A stretch of DNA of 64,000 nt from Atopomonas hussainii (GCF_900109735.1 NZ_FOAS01000005.1:62001-126000), one strand, 5' to 3'. Counted from the first letter of the stretch, positions 9,121 to 18,778 are shown. Notes: generated from the sequence alone by a model not told the origin. A program made the numbers and translations.

Positions 9121-9618
9121 ATGGCTGACGAAGAAAACCAAAACCCCGACGAAGGCGCCCTAGACGACCAAGCTCTGGCCGATGAGTGGGCAGCCGCGCT
9201 GGAAGAGTCTGGCGATGGCGGCGGGCAAGACGATATCGACGCCCTGATGAATCAGGCTGAGGCCGCGGCCCCGGCTGCTGCGCCTGCCAGTAGTAAAGCG
9301 CCGATGGAGCAGTTTGGTACGCCGCCCAAAGCGGATGCCGGAGTCAGTTTGGAGGGGGCGCCGAATCTGGATGTGATTCTCGATATCCCCGTGACCATCT
9401 CCATGCAAGTGGGCAATACCGACATCACCATCCGCAATTTGCTGCAGCTTAACCAAGGCTCGGTGGTGGAACTGGACCGCTTAGCCGGTGAGCCGCTGGA
9501 TGTGTTGGTCAACGGCACGCTGATCGCCCACGGCGAAGTGGTGGTGGTGAACGAGAAATTCGGCATCCGCCTCACCGACGTGATCAGCCCCAGCGAACGT
9601 ATTAAGAAGCTGCGCTAA
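9121..9618 (+). CDS. fliN: Flagellar motor switch protein FliN
   Basis: 165 residues from the ATG at 9121 (MADEENQNPDEG), preceded by GAGG. An in-frame ATG at 9091 adds ten atypical residues and is not used. The C-terminal SpoA domain (about 88-162, with VTISMQVGNTDITIRNLL and LDVLVNGTLIAHGEVVVV) builds the C-ring base with FliM and helps export. The N-terminus is long and acidic and contains GQDDIDALMNQ (residues 35-45), which resembles the FliM CheY-docking peptide. An Ala/Pro-rich linker follows. The stop overlaps the fliO start by one base. Confidence 0.95.
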   Translation: MADEENQNPDEGALDDQALADEWAAALEESGDGGGQDDIDALMNQAEAAAPAAAPASSKAPMEQFGTPPKADAGVSLEGAPNLDVILDIPVTISMQVGNTDITIRNLLQLNQGSVVELDRLAGEPLDVLVNGTLIAHGEVVVVNEKFGIRLTDVISPSERIKKLR

Positions 9619-10022
9619 TGCGAGCCGCGTGGCTGTTATGGCTGGCGCCGCAGGCTGCGCTGGCGGCGGAAGATAGCGCGCCAAGCCTGGCATGGGGCAG
9701 CAAGCTGATTGAACTCAGCGTCGCCTTGTTGGCGGTGATTGCGCTGGTGTTTGTCATGGCGTGGTTGATGCGCCGTGTGCAGCAAGTCGGCCCGGCCGGT
9801 AAAGGCGCGCTTAAGGTGCTGGCGGCTTTGCCGTTGGGCCCGCGTGAGCGTTTGCTGTTGGTGCAAGTGGGCCAGCAGCAATTACTGCTTGGCGTGGCGC
9901 CGGGGCGCATCACCACGTTGCTGGAACTGCGCGAGCCGATTCCGGTTAATTCGCAACAAGCGCAGACCCCCGAGTTCGCCCAGCGCCTGCTGGAAATGAT
10001 CAACAAGGATAAGCGCCCATGA
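9618..10022 (+). CDS. fliO: Flagellar biosynthetic protein FliO
   Basis: 134 residues. An N-terminal hydrophobic signal-like segment (1-16), a membrane helix (about 33-52, ending [11 protein letters not shown]) and a cytoplasmic domain with [22 protein letters not shown], the typical FliO signature. FliO assists assembly of the FliP ring of the export gate. Translation is probably coupled: its ATG overlaps the fliN stop, and its own stop overlaps the fliP start (ATGA). Confidence 0.92.
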   Translation: MRAAWLLWLAPQAALAAEDSAPSLAWGSKLIELSVALLAVIALVFVMAWLMRRVQQVGPAGKGALKVLAALPLGPRERLLLVQVGQQQLLLGVAPGRITTLLELREPIPVNSQQAQTPEFAQRLLEMINKDKRP

Positions 10023-10774
10023 TGTCTTGGTTGCGCGTGCTGCTCGCCGCTGCGCTGGCGCTGCTGCCGATGTTGGCGCAGGCGGCTGATCCGCTGTCGA
10101 TACCGGCGATTACCTTAAGTACCGACGAACAAGGTCAGCAGCAGTACACCGTTAGCCTGCAGATTTTGCTGATCATGACGGCGCTGGGATTTATCCCCGC
10201 GATTGTTATGTTGATGACCAGCTTTACCCGCATCGTCATCGTGTTTTCTATTTTGCGTCAGGCGTTGGGTTTGCAGCAGACGCCTTCTAACCAAGTGTTG
10301 GTGGGCATTGCCTTGTTTTTGACCTTTTTCATCATGGCGCCGACCTTCGATGAAATTAATCGTGATGCCGTGCAGCCGTATCTAAACGAGCAGCTTGGTG
10401 CGGTTGAGGCGCTGGATAAAGCGCAAGTGCCGATCAAGCGTTTTATGCTGGCGCAAACCCGCGAAAGCGATCTGGAGCTGTTTGTGCGCCTGTCGCAGCG
10501 CACCGATATCGCCAGCCCCGAGGAAGCGCCGCTGACGATTCTGGTGCCGGCGTTTATTACCTCTGAGCTAAAAACCGCGTTCCAGATCGGCTTCATGATT
10601 TTTATCCCGTTTTTGGTCATCGATCTGGTGGTGTCCAGCGTGTTGATGGCCATGGGTATGATGATGCTCTCGCCGTTGATCGTGTCGCTGCCCTTTAAGT
10701 TGATGCTGTTTGTGCTGGTCGATGGCTGGGCGCTGATTATCGGCACCTTAGCGGCGAGTTTTGGCGGCGTGTAG
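10019..10774 (+). CDS. fliP: Flagellar export gate protein FliP
   Basis: 251 residues. Cleavable-type signal sequence (1-22, ending MLAQAAD), then four hydrophobic segments with family blocks [20 protein letters not shown] and [14 protein letters not shown]. FliP forms the pentameric core of the FliPQR export channel in the inner membrane. Two consecutive ATG codons occur at the start; the first overlaps the fliO stop and is chosen, but the second is equally possible. Confidence 0.96.
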   Translation: MMSWLRVLLAAALALLPMLAQAADPLSIPAITLSTDEQGQQQYTVSLQILLIMTALGFIPAIVMLMTSFTRIVIVFSILRQALGLQQTPSNQVLVGIALFLTFFIMAPTFDEINRDAVQPYLNEQLGAVEALDKAQVPIKRFMLAQTRESDLELFVRLSQRTDIASPEEAPLTILVPAFITSELKTAFQIGFMIFIPFLVIDLVVSSVLMAMGMMMLSPLIVSLPFKLMLFVLVDGWALIIGTLAASFGGV

Positions 10775-10792
10775 CGCCGTACGGAGGCCCCT

Positions 10793-11062
10793 ATGACTCC
10801 TGAAGTAGCGGTAGACCTGTTCCGCGAGGCGCTGTGGCTCACGGCGCTGATCGTCATGGTGATTGTGGTGCCGAGCTTGCTGGTGGGCCTGTTGGTGGCC
10901 ACCTTTCAGGCCGCCACGCAGATTAACGAACAAACCTTAAGCTTTTTGCCGCGCCTGATTGTCACCTTGATGACCATGATCTGGACGGGCCCGTGGCTGG
11001 CGCAAAAGCTCATGGATTTCACGGAGAACCTGATTCGCTCCGTGCCGCAGCTAATCGGCTGA
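10793..11062 (+). CDS. fliQ: Flagellar export gate protein FliQ
   Basis: 89 residues with two membrane helices (about 16-38 and 53-75) and the FliQ signature VDLFREALWLTALIVMVIVV. Four copies bind around the FliP5-FliR1 core of the flagellar type III export gate. Starts 18 bases after fliP with an upstream GGAGG. Confidence 0.96.
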   Translation: MTPEVAVDLFREALWLTALIVMVIVVPSLLVGLLVATFQAATQINEQTLSFLPRLIVTLMTMIWTGPWLAQKLMDFTENLIRSVPQLIG

Positions 11063-11071
11063 GCCAGAGCC

Positions 11072-11845
11072 ATGCTGGAGCTAACTTCGGAGCAAATCGG
11101 CGGTTGGGTCGGCCAATTTTTGCTGCCGTTGTTTCGCATGGCTTCGCTGTTTATGACCATGCCGATTATCGGCACCCAGCTAGTGCCGATGCGCGTGCGC
11201 TTGTATCTGGCCCTTACCGTGACGGTGCTGATTGCGCCGACTTTGCCCGCCATGCCGCAGGTGGACGCCATCAGTGCCAAAGCGGTGTGGCTGATTGGTG
11301 AGCAGATTCTGCTCGGCGCCATGCTGGGCTTTATGTTGCAGCTGTTCTTTCACATCTTCGTGGTGGCCGGGCAGTTGATTGCCATGCAAATGGGCCTCGG
11401 TTTTGCCTCGATGGTCGACCCCAGTAACGGCGTGTCGGTGCCGGTGCTGAGCCAATTTTTGCTGCTGCTCACCACGCTGATGTTTCTCGCCATGAATGGC
11501 CATTTGGTAGTGTTCGAGGTGCTGATCGACAGCTTTACCACGCTGCCAGTGGGGCAGGCGTTGGTAGTTGGGCACTTTTATGAGCTAGCAGGCCGGCTGA
11601 GCTGGGTGCTGGCCGCTGGGGTATTGATTGCATTGCCCGCGGTGACCGCGCTGCTTATCGTTAACTTGGCCTTTGGCGTGATGACCCGCGCCGCGCCGCA
11701 GCTGAATATTTTCTCCATTGGTTTTCCGATGACCTTAGTGCTGGGGCTGGTGATTTTTTGGATCAGCATCAGCGATATCTTGGGCCAATATCAGGTGCTC
11801 GCCACCGATGCGCTGACCATGCTGCGTCAGCTCAGCCAGCCGTGA
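11072..11845 (+). CDS. fliR: Flagellar export gate protein FliR
   Basis: 257 residues, about six to seven hydrophobic segments, with the FliR blocks MPIIGTQLVPMRVRLYLALT and MQMGLGFASMVDPSNGVSVP. FliR completes the FliPQR gate as a single copy resembling a FliP-FliQ fusion. Lies 9 bases after fliQ and 7 bases before flhB, in the same operon. Confidence 0.96.
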   Translation: MLELTSEQIGGWVGQFLLPLFRMASLFMTMPIIGTQLVPMRVRLYLALTVTVLIAPTLPAMPQVDAISAKAVWLIGEQILLGAMLGFMLQLFFHIFVVAGQLIAMQMGLGFASMVDPSNGVSVPVLSQFLLLLTTLMFLAMNGHLVVFEVLIDSFTTLPVGQALVVGHFYELAGRLSWVLAAGVLIALPAVTALLIVNLAFGVMTRAAPQLNIFSIGFPMTLVLGLVIFWISISDILGQYQVLATDALTMLRQLSQP

Positions 11846-11852
11846 GGGTGCT

Positions 11853-12986
11853 ATGGCCGAGAACGACAGCAGTCAGGAACGCACAGAACAGCCCACGGAG
11901 AAACGGCTGCGTGAGGCGCGGGAAAAAGGCCAGGTCGCGCGCTCCAAAGAGCTGTCCACCTTAGCGGTTACCTTAGGCGGCAGTGCGGCGCTGCTGGTTA
12001 GTGGCGGCATTTTGCTGGATATGTTCGTGCGGGTGATGAAAGCCTGCTTCGACCTAGAGCGCGGGGCGATGTTCGACCCGCGCAGCATGTCCGAGCTATT
12101 GGTCGGCGCCGGCTATTCGGCGCTAGAGGCCTTAGTGCCGTTTCTGATTTTTCTGTTTATTGCCTCGATCATCGGCCCCTTAGGCATGGGCGGGGTGATC
12201 TTCTCGTGGCAAGCCTTGGCGCCGAAAGCCAGCCGCTTAAACCCGCTGGAAGGCATTAAGCGCATGTTCTCCGCCAAGGCTTTGGTCGAGCTGATTAAAG
12301 CGCTGGCCAAGTTCGGCGTGGTGCTCGCCGTGGCGCTGCTGGTGATGAACAGCCAGCTGACCGAGCTGATGGGCTTGCCCCATGAGCCGATGCTGCCGGC
12401 CATGCTGCACAGCGTAAAAATGGTCGGCTGGAGCTTAGTGGCGCTGTCGGCTTCGTTGATTTTGATTGCCGCCGTGGATGTGCCGTTTCAGCTGTGGGAT
12501 CACGGCGAAAAGCTGAAGATGACCAAGCAGGAAATCCGCGACGAATACAAAGACACCGAAGGTAAGCCCGAGGTGAAGTCGAAGATTCGCCAGTTGCAGC
12601 GTGAAATGGCCGAACGCCGCATGATGGCCGAAGTGCCCAAAGCCGATGTGGTGATCACTAACCCGACACACTTCTCGGTGGCGCTGAAATACGACCCCGA
12701 ACAAGGCGGTGCGCCGCGCCTGATCGCCAAGGGCGCCGACTTCTTGGCGTTTAAGATTCGCGAAGTGGCCAGTGAGCACGAGGTGATTATCCTGCCCTCG
12801 CCGGAGCTGGCGCGGGCAGTGTATTACTCCACCGAGCTGGATCAGGAAATCCCCGCCGGCCTGTATTTGGCCGTAGCCCAAGTGCTGGCCTATATCTACC
12901 AACTGCGCCAATACCAAGCCGGCAAGGGCAAGCGGCCGCAGTCGCTGGGGGATTTGCCCATTCCCGATGACTTGCAGCACGACTAA
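11853..12986 (+). CDS. flhB: Flagellar export switch protein FlhB
   Basis: 377 residues. Four membrane segments in the first 210 residues, then the cytoplasmic switch domain with the autocleavage motif NPTH at residues 270-273 (NPTHFSVALKYDPEQGGAP). Self-cleavage between N and P, together with FliK, changes export from hook to filament substrates. Last gene of the fliL operon. A second, stand-alone protein equivalent to only the post-cleavage domain is encoded at 28.1-28.5 kb beside fliK. Confidence 0.97.
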   Translation: MAENDSSQERTEQPTEKRLREAREKGQVARSKELSTLAVTLGGSAALLVSGGILLDMFVRVMKACFDLERGAMFDPRSMSELLVGAGYSALEALVPFLIFLFIASIIGPLGMGGVIFSWQALAPKASRLNPLEGIKRMFSAKALVELIKALAKFGVVLAVALLVMNSQLTELMGLPHEPMLPAMLHSVKMVGWSLVALSASLILIAAVDVPFQLWDHGEKLKMTKQEIRDEYKDTEGKPEVKSKIRQLQREMAERRMMAEVPKADVVITNPTHFSVALKYDPEQGGAPRLIAKGADFLAFKIREVASEHEVIILPSPELARAVYYSTELDQEIPAGLYLAVAQVLAYIYQLRQYQAGKGKRPQSLGDLPIPDDLQHD

Positions 12987-13065
12987 ACGCTGCCCCGCTT
13001 AAGCCGCGCCACGCCGAGTTAATCTTTTGACCCGCTAAACAGCTGATTTGGCTAAAAAATAAACT

Positions 13066-13081
13066 TGGAAGGGTTCTTGCA
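13066..13081 (+). promoter_or_regulatory. Sigma54 promoter for the flhA operon
   Basis: TGGAAGGGTTCTTGCA has the invariant GG and GC ten bases apart and a perfect TTGCA -12 element; the -24 element is TGGAA instead of TGGCA. It lies 73 bases upstream of the flhA start in the only sizeable gap of the flagellar run (12987-13154). In Pseudomonas flhA is known to be RpoN/FleQ dependent. Confidence 0.75.
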
Positions 13082-13154
13082 GTAACGCGTTTAAGTCGTG
13101 TTGCGCGTCAAGGCTTTGAACGCGCGACGCTTTAACTCGTTACAGGAGCCGAGC

Positions 13155-15278
13155 GTGGATCGAGCGCAGCTAGTCGGATCACTACGCAGCAATGCACAGG
13201 CCTTGAGTCGCGGCAATTTGGGCGTGCCTATCTTGCTGTTGGTGATTCTCGGCATGATGACCTTGCCGATTCCGCCGTTTTTGCTCGACGTGTTTTTCAC
13301 CTTCAATATCGCGCTGTCCATCGTCGTGTTGCTGGTCAGTGTGTATGCCTTGCGGCCGCTGGATTTCGCCGTTTTCCCGACCATTTTGCTGGTCGCCACC
13401 TTACTGCGCTTGGCGCTCAACGTGGCCTCAACCCGCGTGGTGCTGTTGCACGGCCATGAAGGCGGCGATGCCGCCGGTAAGGTGATTAAAGCCTTCGGTG
13501 AGGTGGTGATCGGCGGTAACTACGTGGTCGGTCTGGTGGTGTTCGCCATCTTGATGATCATTAACTTCGTGGTGGTCACCAAAGGTGCGGGGCGTATTTC
13601 TGAGGTCAGCGCGCGTTTTACCTTGGATGCCATGCCCGGCAAGCAAATGGCCATCGACGCCGATTTGAACGCAGGCTTGGTCGATCAAAAAGAAGCCAAG
13701 CGCCGCCGTGCTGAGGTGGCTGAAGAAGCTGACTTCTATGGCTCGATGGACGGTGCCAGTAAGTTCGTGCGTGGTGACGCCATCGCCGGTTTGCTAATTT
13801 TGTTTATCAACATCATCGGCGGTATCGCTATCGGCATGTTCCAGCACGCGCTGACTTTCGGCGATGCTGGGCGCATTTATGTACTGCTGACTATCGGTGA
13901 CGGCTTGGTGGCGCAAGTGCCGTCGCTGCTGCTCTCCACCGCTGCGGCGATCATGGTGACCCGTGTGTCGGACTCCGAAGACATGGGCCAGCAGGTCAAT
14001 CGGCAGATGTTCGCCTCGCCCAAGGCGTTGGCCGTTTCTGCCGGTATTTTGATTGTGATGGGTTTAGTGCCGGGCATGCCGCACGTGCCTTTTGTGGGCT
14101 TGGGCTTGGTGTGTGCCGGTGGCGCTTACTGGATTTGGAAGCGTCAGCAACAGAAGCAAGAACTGGCCGAAGTTGAGGCACAGAAACAGCTCGAAGCCGC
14201 CCCCGCACAGCGCCCAGAGGCCAAAGAGTTAGGTTGGGACGACGTGCAGCCAGTGGACTTGGTCGGCCTTGAAGTGGGCTACCGGCTGATTCCTTTGGTC
14301 GACCGCAACCAAGGCGGGCAACTGCTGGCGCGCATTAAAGGCGTGCGCAAAAAGCTCTCGCAAGACATGGGCTTCTTAATGCCCTCGGTGCATATCCGCG
14401 ACAATCTCGATCTGCTGCCTAATGCCTATCGGTTGACGCTGATGGGTGTGTCGGTGGCCGAGGCGGAAATCTACCCCGAGCGCGAGTTGGCGATTAACCC
14501 AGGGCAGGTGTACGGCACGGTCAACGGCATTGCCGGGCGCGACCCCGCGTTTGGCTTAGAGGCGGTGTGGATCGAAACCCAGCAGCGCGATCAAGCGCAG
14601 TCGCTGGGTTACACCGTGGTGGATGCCAGCACTGTGGTGGCCACGCACCTTAACCAAGTGCTGTATCAGCATGCGCATGAGTTGCTCGGCCATGAAGAAG
14701 TGCAGCAGCTGCTGCAAAACCTGATGCGCAGCTCGCCCAAGCTGGCTGAAGAGCTGGTGCCGGGCATGATCAGTTTGTCGGCACTGCTGAAAGTGCTACA
14801 GAGTCTGCTGCAAGAGCAGGTGCCGATTCGCGACATTCGCACCATTGCCGAGGCCATCGCCAATCAAGCGGGTAAGAGTCAAGATCCCGCCGCGATTACC
14901 GCAGCGGTTCGTGTCTCGTTGGCGCGCAGTATCGTGCAGAACATCGTTGGGCTAGAGCCTGAGCTGCCGGTCATTACCCTTGAGCCGAAGTTGGAACAGA
15001 TATTGCTCAATAGCCTACAGAAAGCTGGTCAGGGTCAGGAAGATGGCATTCTTCTCGAGCCGGGCATGGCTGAAAAGCTGCAACGTTCGTTAATCGACGC
15101 GGTGCAGCGGCAAGAAATGCAAGGCAAGCCGGCGGTGTTGCTGGTGGCCGGTCCGATTCGGGCCATGATGTCGCGCTTCGCGCGACTCTCCAGCAGCAGT
15201 CTGCATGTGTTGTCGTACCAAGAAGTGCCGGAAACCAAGCAAGTCACCATCGTGGCAACGGTTGGACAGAACGGCTAA
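13155..15278 (+). CDS. flhA: Flagellar biosynthesis protein FlhA
   Basis: 707 residues from a GTG at 13155 (VDRAQLVGSLRSNAQALSRG), preceded by AGGAG with 7-base spacing. This start matches FlhA of Pseudomonas, whereas the upstream ATG at 13098 would add 19 unrelated residues. About eight membrane helices fill the first 330 residues, with the FHIPEP-family loop GAGRISEVSARFTLDAMPGKQMAID. A large cytoplasmic domain forms the nonameric ring that receives export substrates and chaperones. First gene of a sigma54-driven operon continuing to flhF, fleN and fliA. Confidence 0.96.
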   Translation: MDRAQLVGSLRSNAQALSRGNLGVPILLLVILGMMTLPIPPFLLDVFFTFNIALSIVVLLVSVYALRPLDFAVFPTILLVATLLRLALNVASTRVVLLHGHEGGDAAGKVIKAFGEVVIGGNYVVGLVVFAILMIINFVVVTKGAGRISEVSARFTLDAMPGKQMAIDADLNAGLVDQKEAKRRRAEVAEEADFYGSMDGASKFVRGDAIAGLLILFINIIGGIAIGMFQHALTFGDAGRIYVLLTIGDGLVAQVPSLLLSTAAAIMVTRVSDSEDMGQQVNRQMFASPKALAVSAGILIVMGLVPGMPHVPFVGLGLVCAGGAYWIWKRQQQKQELAEVEAQKQLEAAPAQRPEAKELGWDDVQPVDLVGLEVGYRLIPLVDRNQGGQLLARIKGVRKKLSQDMGFLMPSVHIRDNLDLLPNAYRLTLMGVSVAEAEIYPERELAINPGQVYGTVNGIAGRDPAFGLEAVWIETQQRDQAQSLGYTVVDASTVVATHLNQVLYQHAHELLGHEEVQQLLQNLMRSSPKLAEELVPGMISLSALLKVLQSLLQEQVPIRDIRTIAEAIANQAGKSQDPAAITAAVRVSLARSIVQNIVGLEPELPVITLEPKLEQILLNSLQKAGQGQEDGILLEPGMAEKLQRSLIDAVQRQEMQGKPAVLLVAGPIRAMMSRFARLSSSSLHVLSYQEVPETKQVTIVATVGQNG

Positions 15279-15316
15279 ACGACAACTCGGCGGCCACAGA
15301 ACAGTAGAGGTGCAGC

Positions 15317-16642
15317 ATGCAAGTCAAACGCTTCTTCGCCCCCGATATGCGCCAAGCCATGAAGCTGGTGCGCGAGGAACTCGGTGCCGATGCCGTGATC
15401 ATGGGCAACCGCAAGGTGGCCGGCGGTATCGAGCTGACCGCATGTCTGGACTATCCCACCAGCGCCGTGACGCCGAGTAAGCCCAGCCCAGAGCTGGCCA
15501 CTGAGCTGCAAAAAACCCAGTCGCGCATTGCCCAAGCACGCGCAGAGCTGCTGCTGCGTAGCGCCGAAGAAAAAGCCGCCAATCGGCAGATGACCGATAA
15601 GCGCATCGAACCCACGCTGCCGCAAGAGCCGGTCAACTTTGCTCAAGCGCTCAAGCAACGTTTAGCCGAGCCGGCCAGCCCAGCACTTGCCAGCGATAAC
15701 GCCAGCATGGCGAAGATGCAGGCCGAGCTGTCGGGCCTGCGTGAGCTGCTCGAAGTGCAGCTCAGCAGCATGGCCTGGAGCCGCATGAGCCAGCAAAGCC
15801 CGCTGCAAGCCCGGCTGTGCAAGCGCTTGCTGCAAATGGGTTTGCCAGCCGATTTAACCCGCTCGCTGCTTAATCGCGTGAAGCACATCAACGATGCCCG
15901 CCAAGCCTGGCGCATGGTGCTGGCGCATCTGGCCCATGCGGTCAAAACACCCATTAACGAGCCGCTGCATGAGCCCGGTTTGATTGCCTTGGTCGGCCCT
16001 GCCGGCATGGGCAAAACCACCACGCTGGCTAAGCTGGCAGCGCGTTATGTACTCAAATACGGCGCGCGTAACTTGGCGCTGGTGAGCTTAGACAGCTACC
16101 GCATCGGCGCGCAGGAGCAACTGCGTACCTTAGGCCGCATCTTGGGCGTGCCGGTGACCGCCGCCGATCCGTCGCAGCCGCTGCAGCAAGTGCTCAAGCA
16201 ATACGCCGACAAGCGCACCGTGCTGATCGATACCGCCGGCATGCCGAAAAGCGCACCGGGCCTGCGCGAGCAGCTCACCGCGCTGGAAAGCCTGCGGGGC
16301 AAAGTGCGTAACTACTTAGTGCTCGGCGCCACCAGTCAAGCGGCCGTGATGCAGGCGGCCTATCAGAATTACCAAGGCTGTGACTTAAGCGGCCTGATCT
16401 TAAGCCGCGTCGATGAAGCCGCCACGCTGGGCGAATCGCTGGCGCTGGCCATCACGCGCAAACTGCCGGTGGCGTATCTGGCCGATGGCCCGCGCATTCC
16501 TGAAGATTTATCCGTGCCGACAGCGGCGCAATTGGTTAGTCGTGCAGTACATCTACAATTACCCGCAGAGCCCGCCGAAGAATTGCTCCAAGGCGTGTTT
16601 ACAGGCCTGGATAAAGGCGCAGGCTGGCCGCAGGCGGTATGA
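15317..16642 (+). CDS. flhF: Flagellar placement GTPase FlhF (SRP-like)
   Basis: 441 residues. N-terminal basic B domain (MQVKRFFAPDMRQAMKLVRE), a linker, and an SRP-type NG GTPase domain (about 150-435). P-loop GPAGMGKTTTLAKLAARY, SLDSYRIGAQEQL, DTAGMPKSAPGL, and a G4 element read as SRVDEA rather than the common TKLDE. FlhF recruits early flagellar structures to the pole; its GTPase is stimulated by FleN/FlhG, encoded next. The start is preceded by GAGG. Confidence 0.95.
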   Translation: MQVKRFFAPDMRQAMKLVREELGADAVIMGNRKVAGGIELTACLDYPTSAVTPSKPSPELATELQKTQSRIAQARAELLLRSAEEKAANRQMTDKRIEPTLPQEPVNFAQALKQRLAEPASPALASDNASMAKMQAELSGLRELLEVQLSSMAWSRMSQQSPLQARLCKRLLQMGLPADLTRSLLNRVKHINDARQAWRMVLAHLAHAVKTPINEPLHEPGLIALVGPAGMGKTTTLAKLAARYVLKYGARNLALVSLDSYRIGAQEQLRTLGRILGVPVTAADPSQPLQQVLKQYADKRTVLIDTAGMPKSAPGLREQLTALESLRGKVRNYLVLGATSQAAVMQAAYQNYQGCDLSGLILSRVDEAATLGESLALAITRKLPVAYLADGPRIPEDLSVPTAAQLVSRAVHLQLPAEPAEELLQGVFTGLDKGAGWPQAV

Positions 16643-16730
16643 TGGCGGCAAAGGTCGATAAATCGACAACAATGAATAATGAGGTTCGCAGGCCTTGCCG
16701 CGAACAGAGTGGAAGAGGGCAGTACGCATC

Positions 16731-17561
16731 ATGAGTAGCATGCATCCTGTACAGGTAATCGCCGTCACCGGGGGCAAGGGTGGCGTGGGCAAGACCAATG
16801 TGTCGGTCAACCTGTGCATGGCGCTGGCTGATTTAGGCCGTCGGGTGATGTTAATGGACGCCGACTTAGGTCTCGCCAATGTCGACGTATTGCTCGGCTT
16901 AAAGCCGCAAAAAACCTTGGCCGACGTGATTGCTGGCGAATGCGAACTGCGCGATGTCTTGTTGCAGGGTCCGGGCGGCATTCGCATCGTGCCAGCGGCC
17001 TCGGGCACCCAAGCGATGGTGTCGCTGTCGCCGATGGAGCACGCCGGTCTTATCCAAGCCTTTAGCGATATCAGCGATAACGTCGATGTGCTGGTGGTAG
17101 ACACCGCTGCGGGTATCGGCGATTCGGTGATCAGCTTCGTGCGTGCCGCGCAGGAAGTCTTGTTGGTGGTGTGTGACGAGCCCACCTCCATCACCGACGC
17201 CTACGCGCTGATCAAACTGCTTAATCGCGACTACGGCATCATGCGTTTTCGCGTGCTGGCCAACATGGTTCACAGCCCGCAAGAAGGCCGCAACCTGTTT
17301 GCTAAGCTGACCAAAGTGACCGATCGCTTCTTGGATGTAGCGCTGCAATACGTTGGCGCTGTGCCCTACGACGAAGTGGTGCGTAAGGCCGTGCAAAAGC
17401 AAAAAGCCGTGTACGAAGCCTTCCCACGTTCCAAAGCTGCGCTAGCCTTTAAAGCATTGGCGCAGAAAGTGGATGCATGGCCGTTGCCGGCCAATCCACG
17501 TGGGCACTTGGAATTTTTTGTTGAGCGTCTCGTCCATGCCCCGGCAGGAACACCCTTATGA
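16731..17561 (+). CDS. fleN: Flagellar number regulator FleN/FlhG (MinD/ParA-type ATPase)
   Basis: 276 residues from the ATG at 16731 (MSSMHPVQVIAVTGGKGGVG); the longer in-frame start at 16695 is rejected because the conserved protein begins here. Deviant Walker A TGGKGGVGKTNVSVN near residues 11-25, DADLGLANVDVLLG and the DTAAGIGDSV block identify the FleN family. FleN lowers FleQ activity and acts with FlhF to keep a single polar flagellum. The stop overlaps the fliA ATG by 4 bases (ATGA). The sequence VPYDEVVRKAVQKQKAVYEAFP is a typical FleN C-terminal block. Confidence 0.96.
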   Translation: MSSMHPVQVIAVTGGKGGVGKTNVSVNLCMALADLGRRVMLMDADLGLANVDVLLGLKPQKTLADVIAGECELRDVLLQGPGGIRIVPAASGTQAMVSLSPMEHAGLIQAFSDISDNVDVLVVDTAAGIGDSVISFVRAAQEVLLVVCDEPTSITDAYALIKLLNRDYGIMRFRVLANMVHSPQEGRNLFAKLTKVTDRFLDVALQYVGAVPYDEVVRKAVQKQKAVYEAFPRSKAALAFKALAQKVDAWPLPANPRGHLEFFVERLVHAPAGTPL

Positions 17562-18304
17562 CGGCAGCACTTGGTGGGCTAAGAATGTACAGCAAGGCCA
17601 GTGTGCAAAATGAACAAGAACGATTGATTAACCAGTACGCGCCTTTGGTCAAGCGTATCGGTTATCACCTGCTTGCGCGTTTGCCGGCCAACGTGCAGCT
17701 CGAAGACCTCCTGCAAGCGGGCATGATTGGCCTGCTCGAAGCCGCCAAGAAATTTGACGACAGCAAAGGCGCCAGCTTTGAAACCTACGCTGGCATTCGT
17801 ATTCGTGGCTCTATGCTCGATGAAGTGCGCAAAGGCGACTGGGCACCGCGCTCGGTACACCGCAACACGCGCATGGTCAGCGACGCGATGCGTAGCATCG
17901 AAGCCAGAACCGGACGTGATGCTAAAGATTCTGACGTTGCGGCCGAACTTGGATTGAGTCTGGACGATTACTACGGCATCCTCAGCGACACTCAGGGCAG
18001 CCGTCTGTTCAGCTTTGAAGACTTACAAAGTACAGGTGGTGACTCAGCCTTCGAGTATGCAGATTCAGGCGCAGAAGAGCCCTTCGGTGATCTGCAATCT
18101 GAACGCTTCCAGGGAGCATTGGCCGAGGCGATCGCGGGTTTGCCCGAGCGTGAGCGGTTAGTGCTGTCTCTGTACTACGATGAAGAACTGAATCTCAAGG
18201 AAATCGGAGAAGTGCTTGGGGTCAGTGAATCACGGGTTTGTCAGCTGCATTCACAAGCTGCTTCGCGTCTGCGTAGTCGGCTTTCTGGCTGGAAATCGTC
18301 GTGA
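17558..18304 (+). CDS. fliA: RNA polymerase sigma factor FliA (sigma28)
   Basis: 248 residues. Sigma regions 2 (YAPLVKRIGYHLLARLPANVQ with the LEDLLQAGMIGLLEAAKKFD core), 3 and 4 (LSLYYDEELNLKEIGEVLGVSESRVCQLHSQA, the -35 binding helix-turn-helix) are all present. FliA transcribes late flagellar and chemotaxis genes; an apparent target in this window is the aer promoter at 6.2 kb. Its anti-sigma factor FlgM is not in the window. The start MTAALGGLRMYSK overlaps fleN and matches the conserved Pseudomonas start, although MYSK is an alternative. Confidence 0.96.
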   Translation: MTAALGGLRMYSKASVQNEQERLINQYAPLVKRIGYHLLARLPANVQLEDLLQAGMIGLLEAAKKFDDSKGASFETYAGIRIRGSMLDEVRKGDWAPRSVHRNTRMVSDAMRSIEARTGRDAKDSDVAAELGLSLDDYYGILSDTQGSRLFSFEDLQSTGGDSAFEYADSGAEEPFGDLQSERFQGALAEAIAGLPERERLVLSLYYDEELNLKEIGEVLGVSESRVCQLHSQAASRLRSRLSGWKSS

Positions 18305-18391
18305 ACACGGCAAAGCGCTTCTTCACGCACTAGACTGGTTTTATCTGACTCTGCCCAGGTGGGGGCAAGTCATGGCGTGACGGAGGTCCAC

Positions 18392-18778
18392 TTGGACAAG
18401 AACATGAAAATTCTCATCGTTGACGATTTCTCTACGATGAGACGCATCATCAAAAACCTGTTGCGGGATTTGGGCTTCACCAATACCCAAGAGGCTGATG
18501 ACGGCACCACCGCCTTGCCTATGCTGCAAAGTGGCAGCTTTGATTTCTTGGTGACCGACTGGAACATGCCCGGGATGACCGGCATCGACCTGCTGCGCGC
18601 CGTGCGGGCTGACGACAAGCTGAAAAGCTTGCCGGTGCTGATGGTAACGGCCGAAGCCAAACGTGATCAGATCATCGAGGCCGCACAGGCTGGGGTGAAC
18701 GGTTACGTGGTTAAACCGTTCACCGCGCAGGTGTTGAAGGAGAAAATCGACAAGATTTTCGAACGGGTCAACGGCTGA
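18392..18778 (+). CDS. cheY: Chemotaxis response regulator CheY
   Basis: 128 residues if translation begins at TTG 18392 ([18 protein letters not shown]); a GGAGG lies 5 bases before this TTG, whereas it is 17 bases before the first ATG at 18404 (124 residues). The acidic pocket is D11-D12, the phosphate acceptor D56 (VTDWNMPG), switch residues T86 and K108. Phospho-CheY binds FliM to change motor rotation. It precedes cheZ-cheA-cheB in the standard polar-flagellate chemotaxis cluster. Confidence 0.95.
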   Translation: MDKNMKILIVDDFSTMRRIIKNLLRDLGFTNTQEADDGTTALPMLQSGSFDFLVTDWNMPGMTGIDLLRAVRADDKLKSLPVLMVTAEAKRDQIIEAAQAGVNGYVVKPFTAQVLKEKIDKIFERVNG

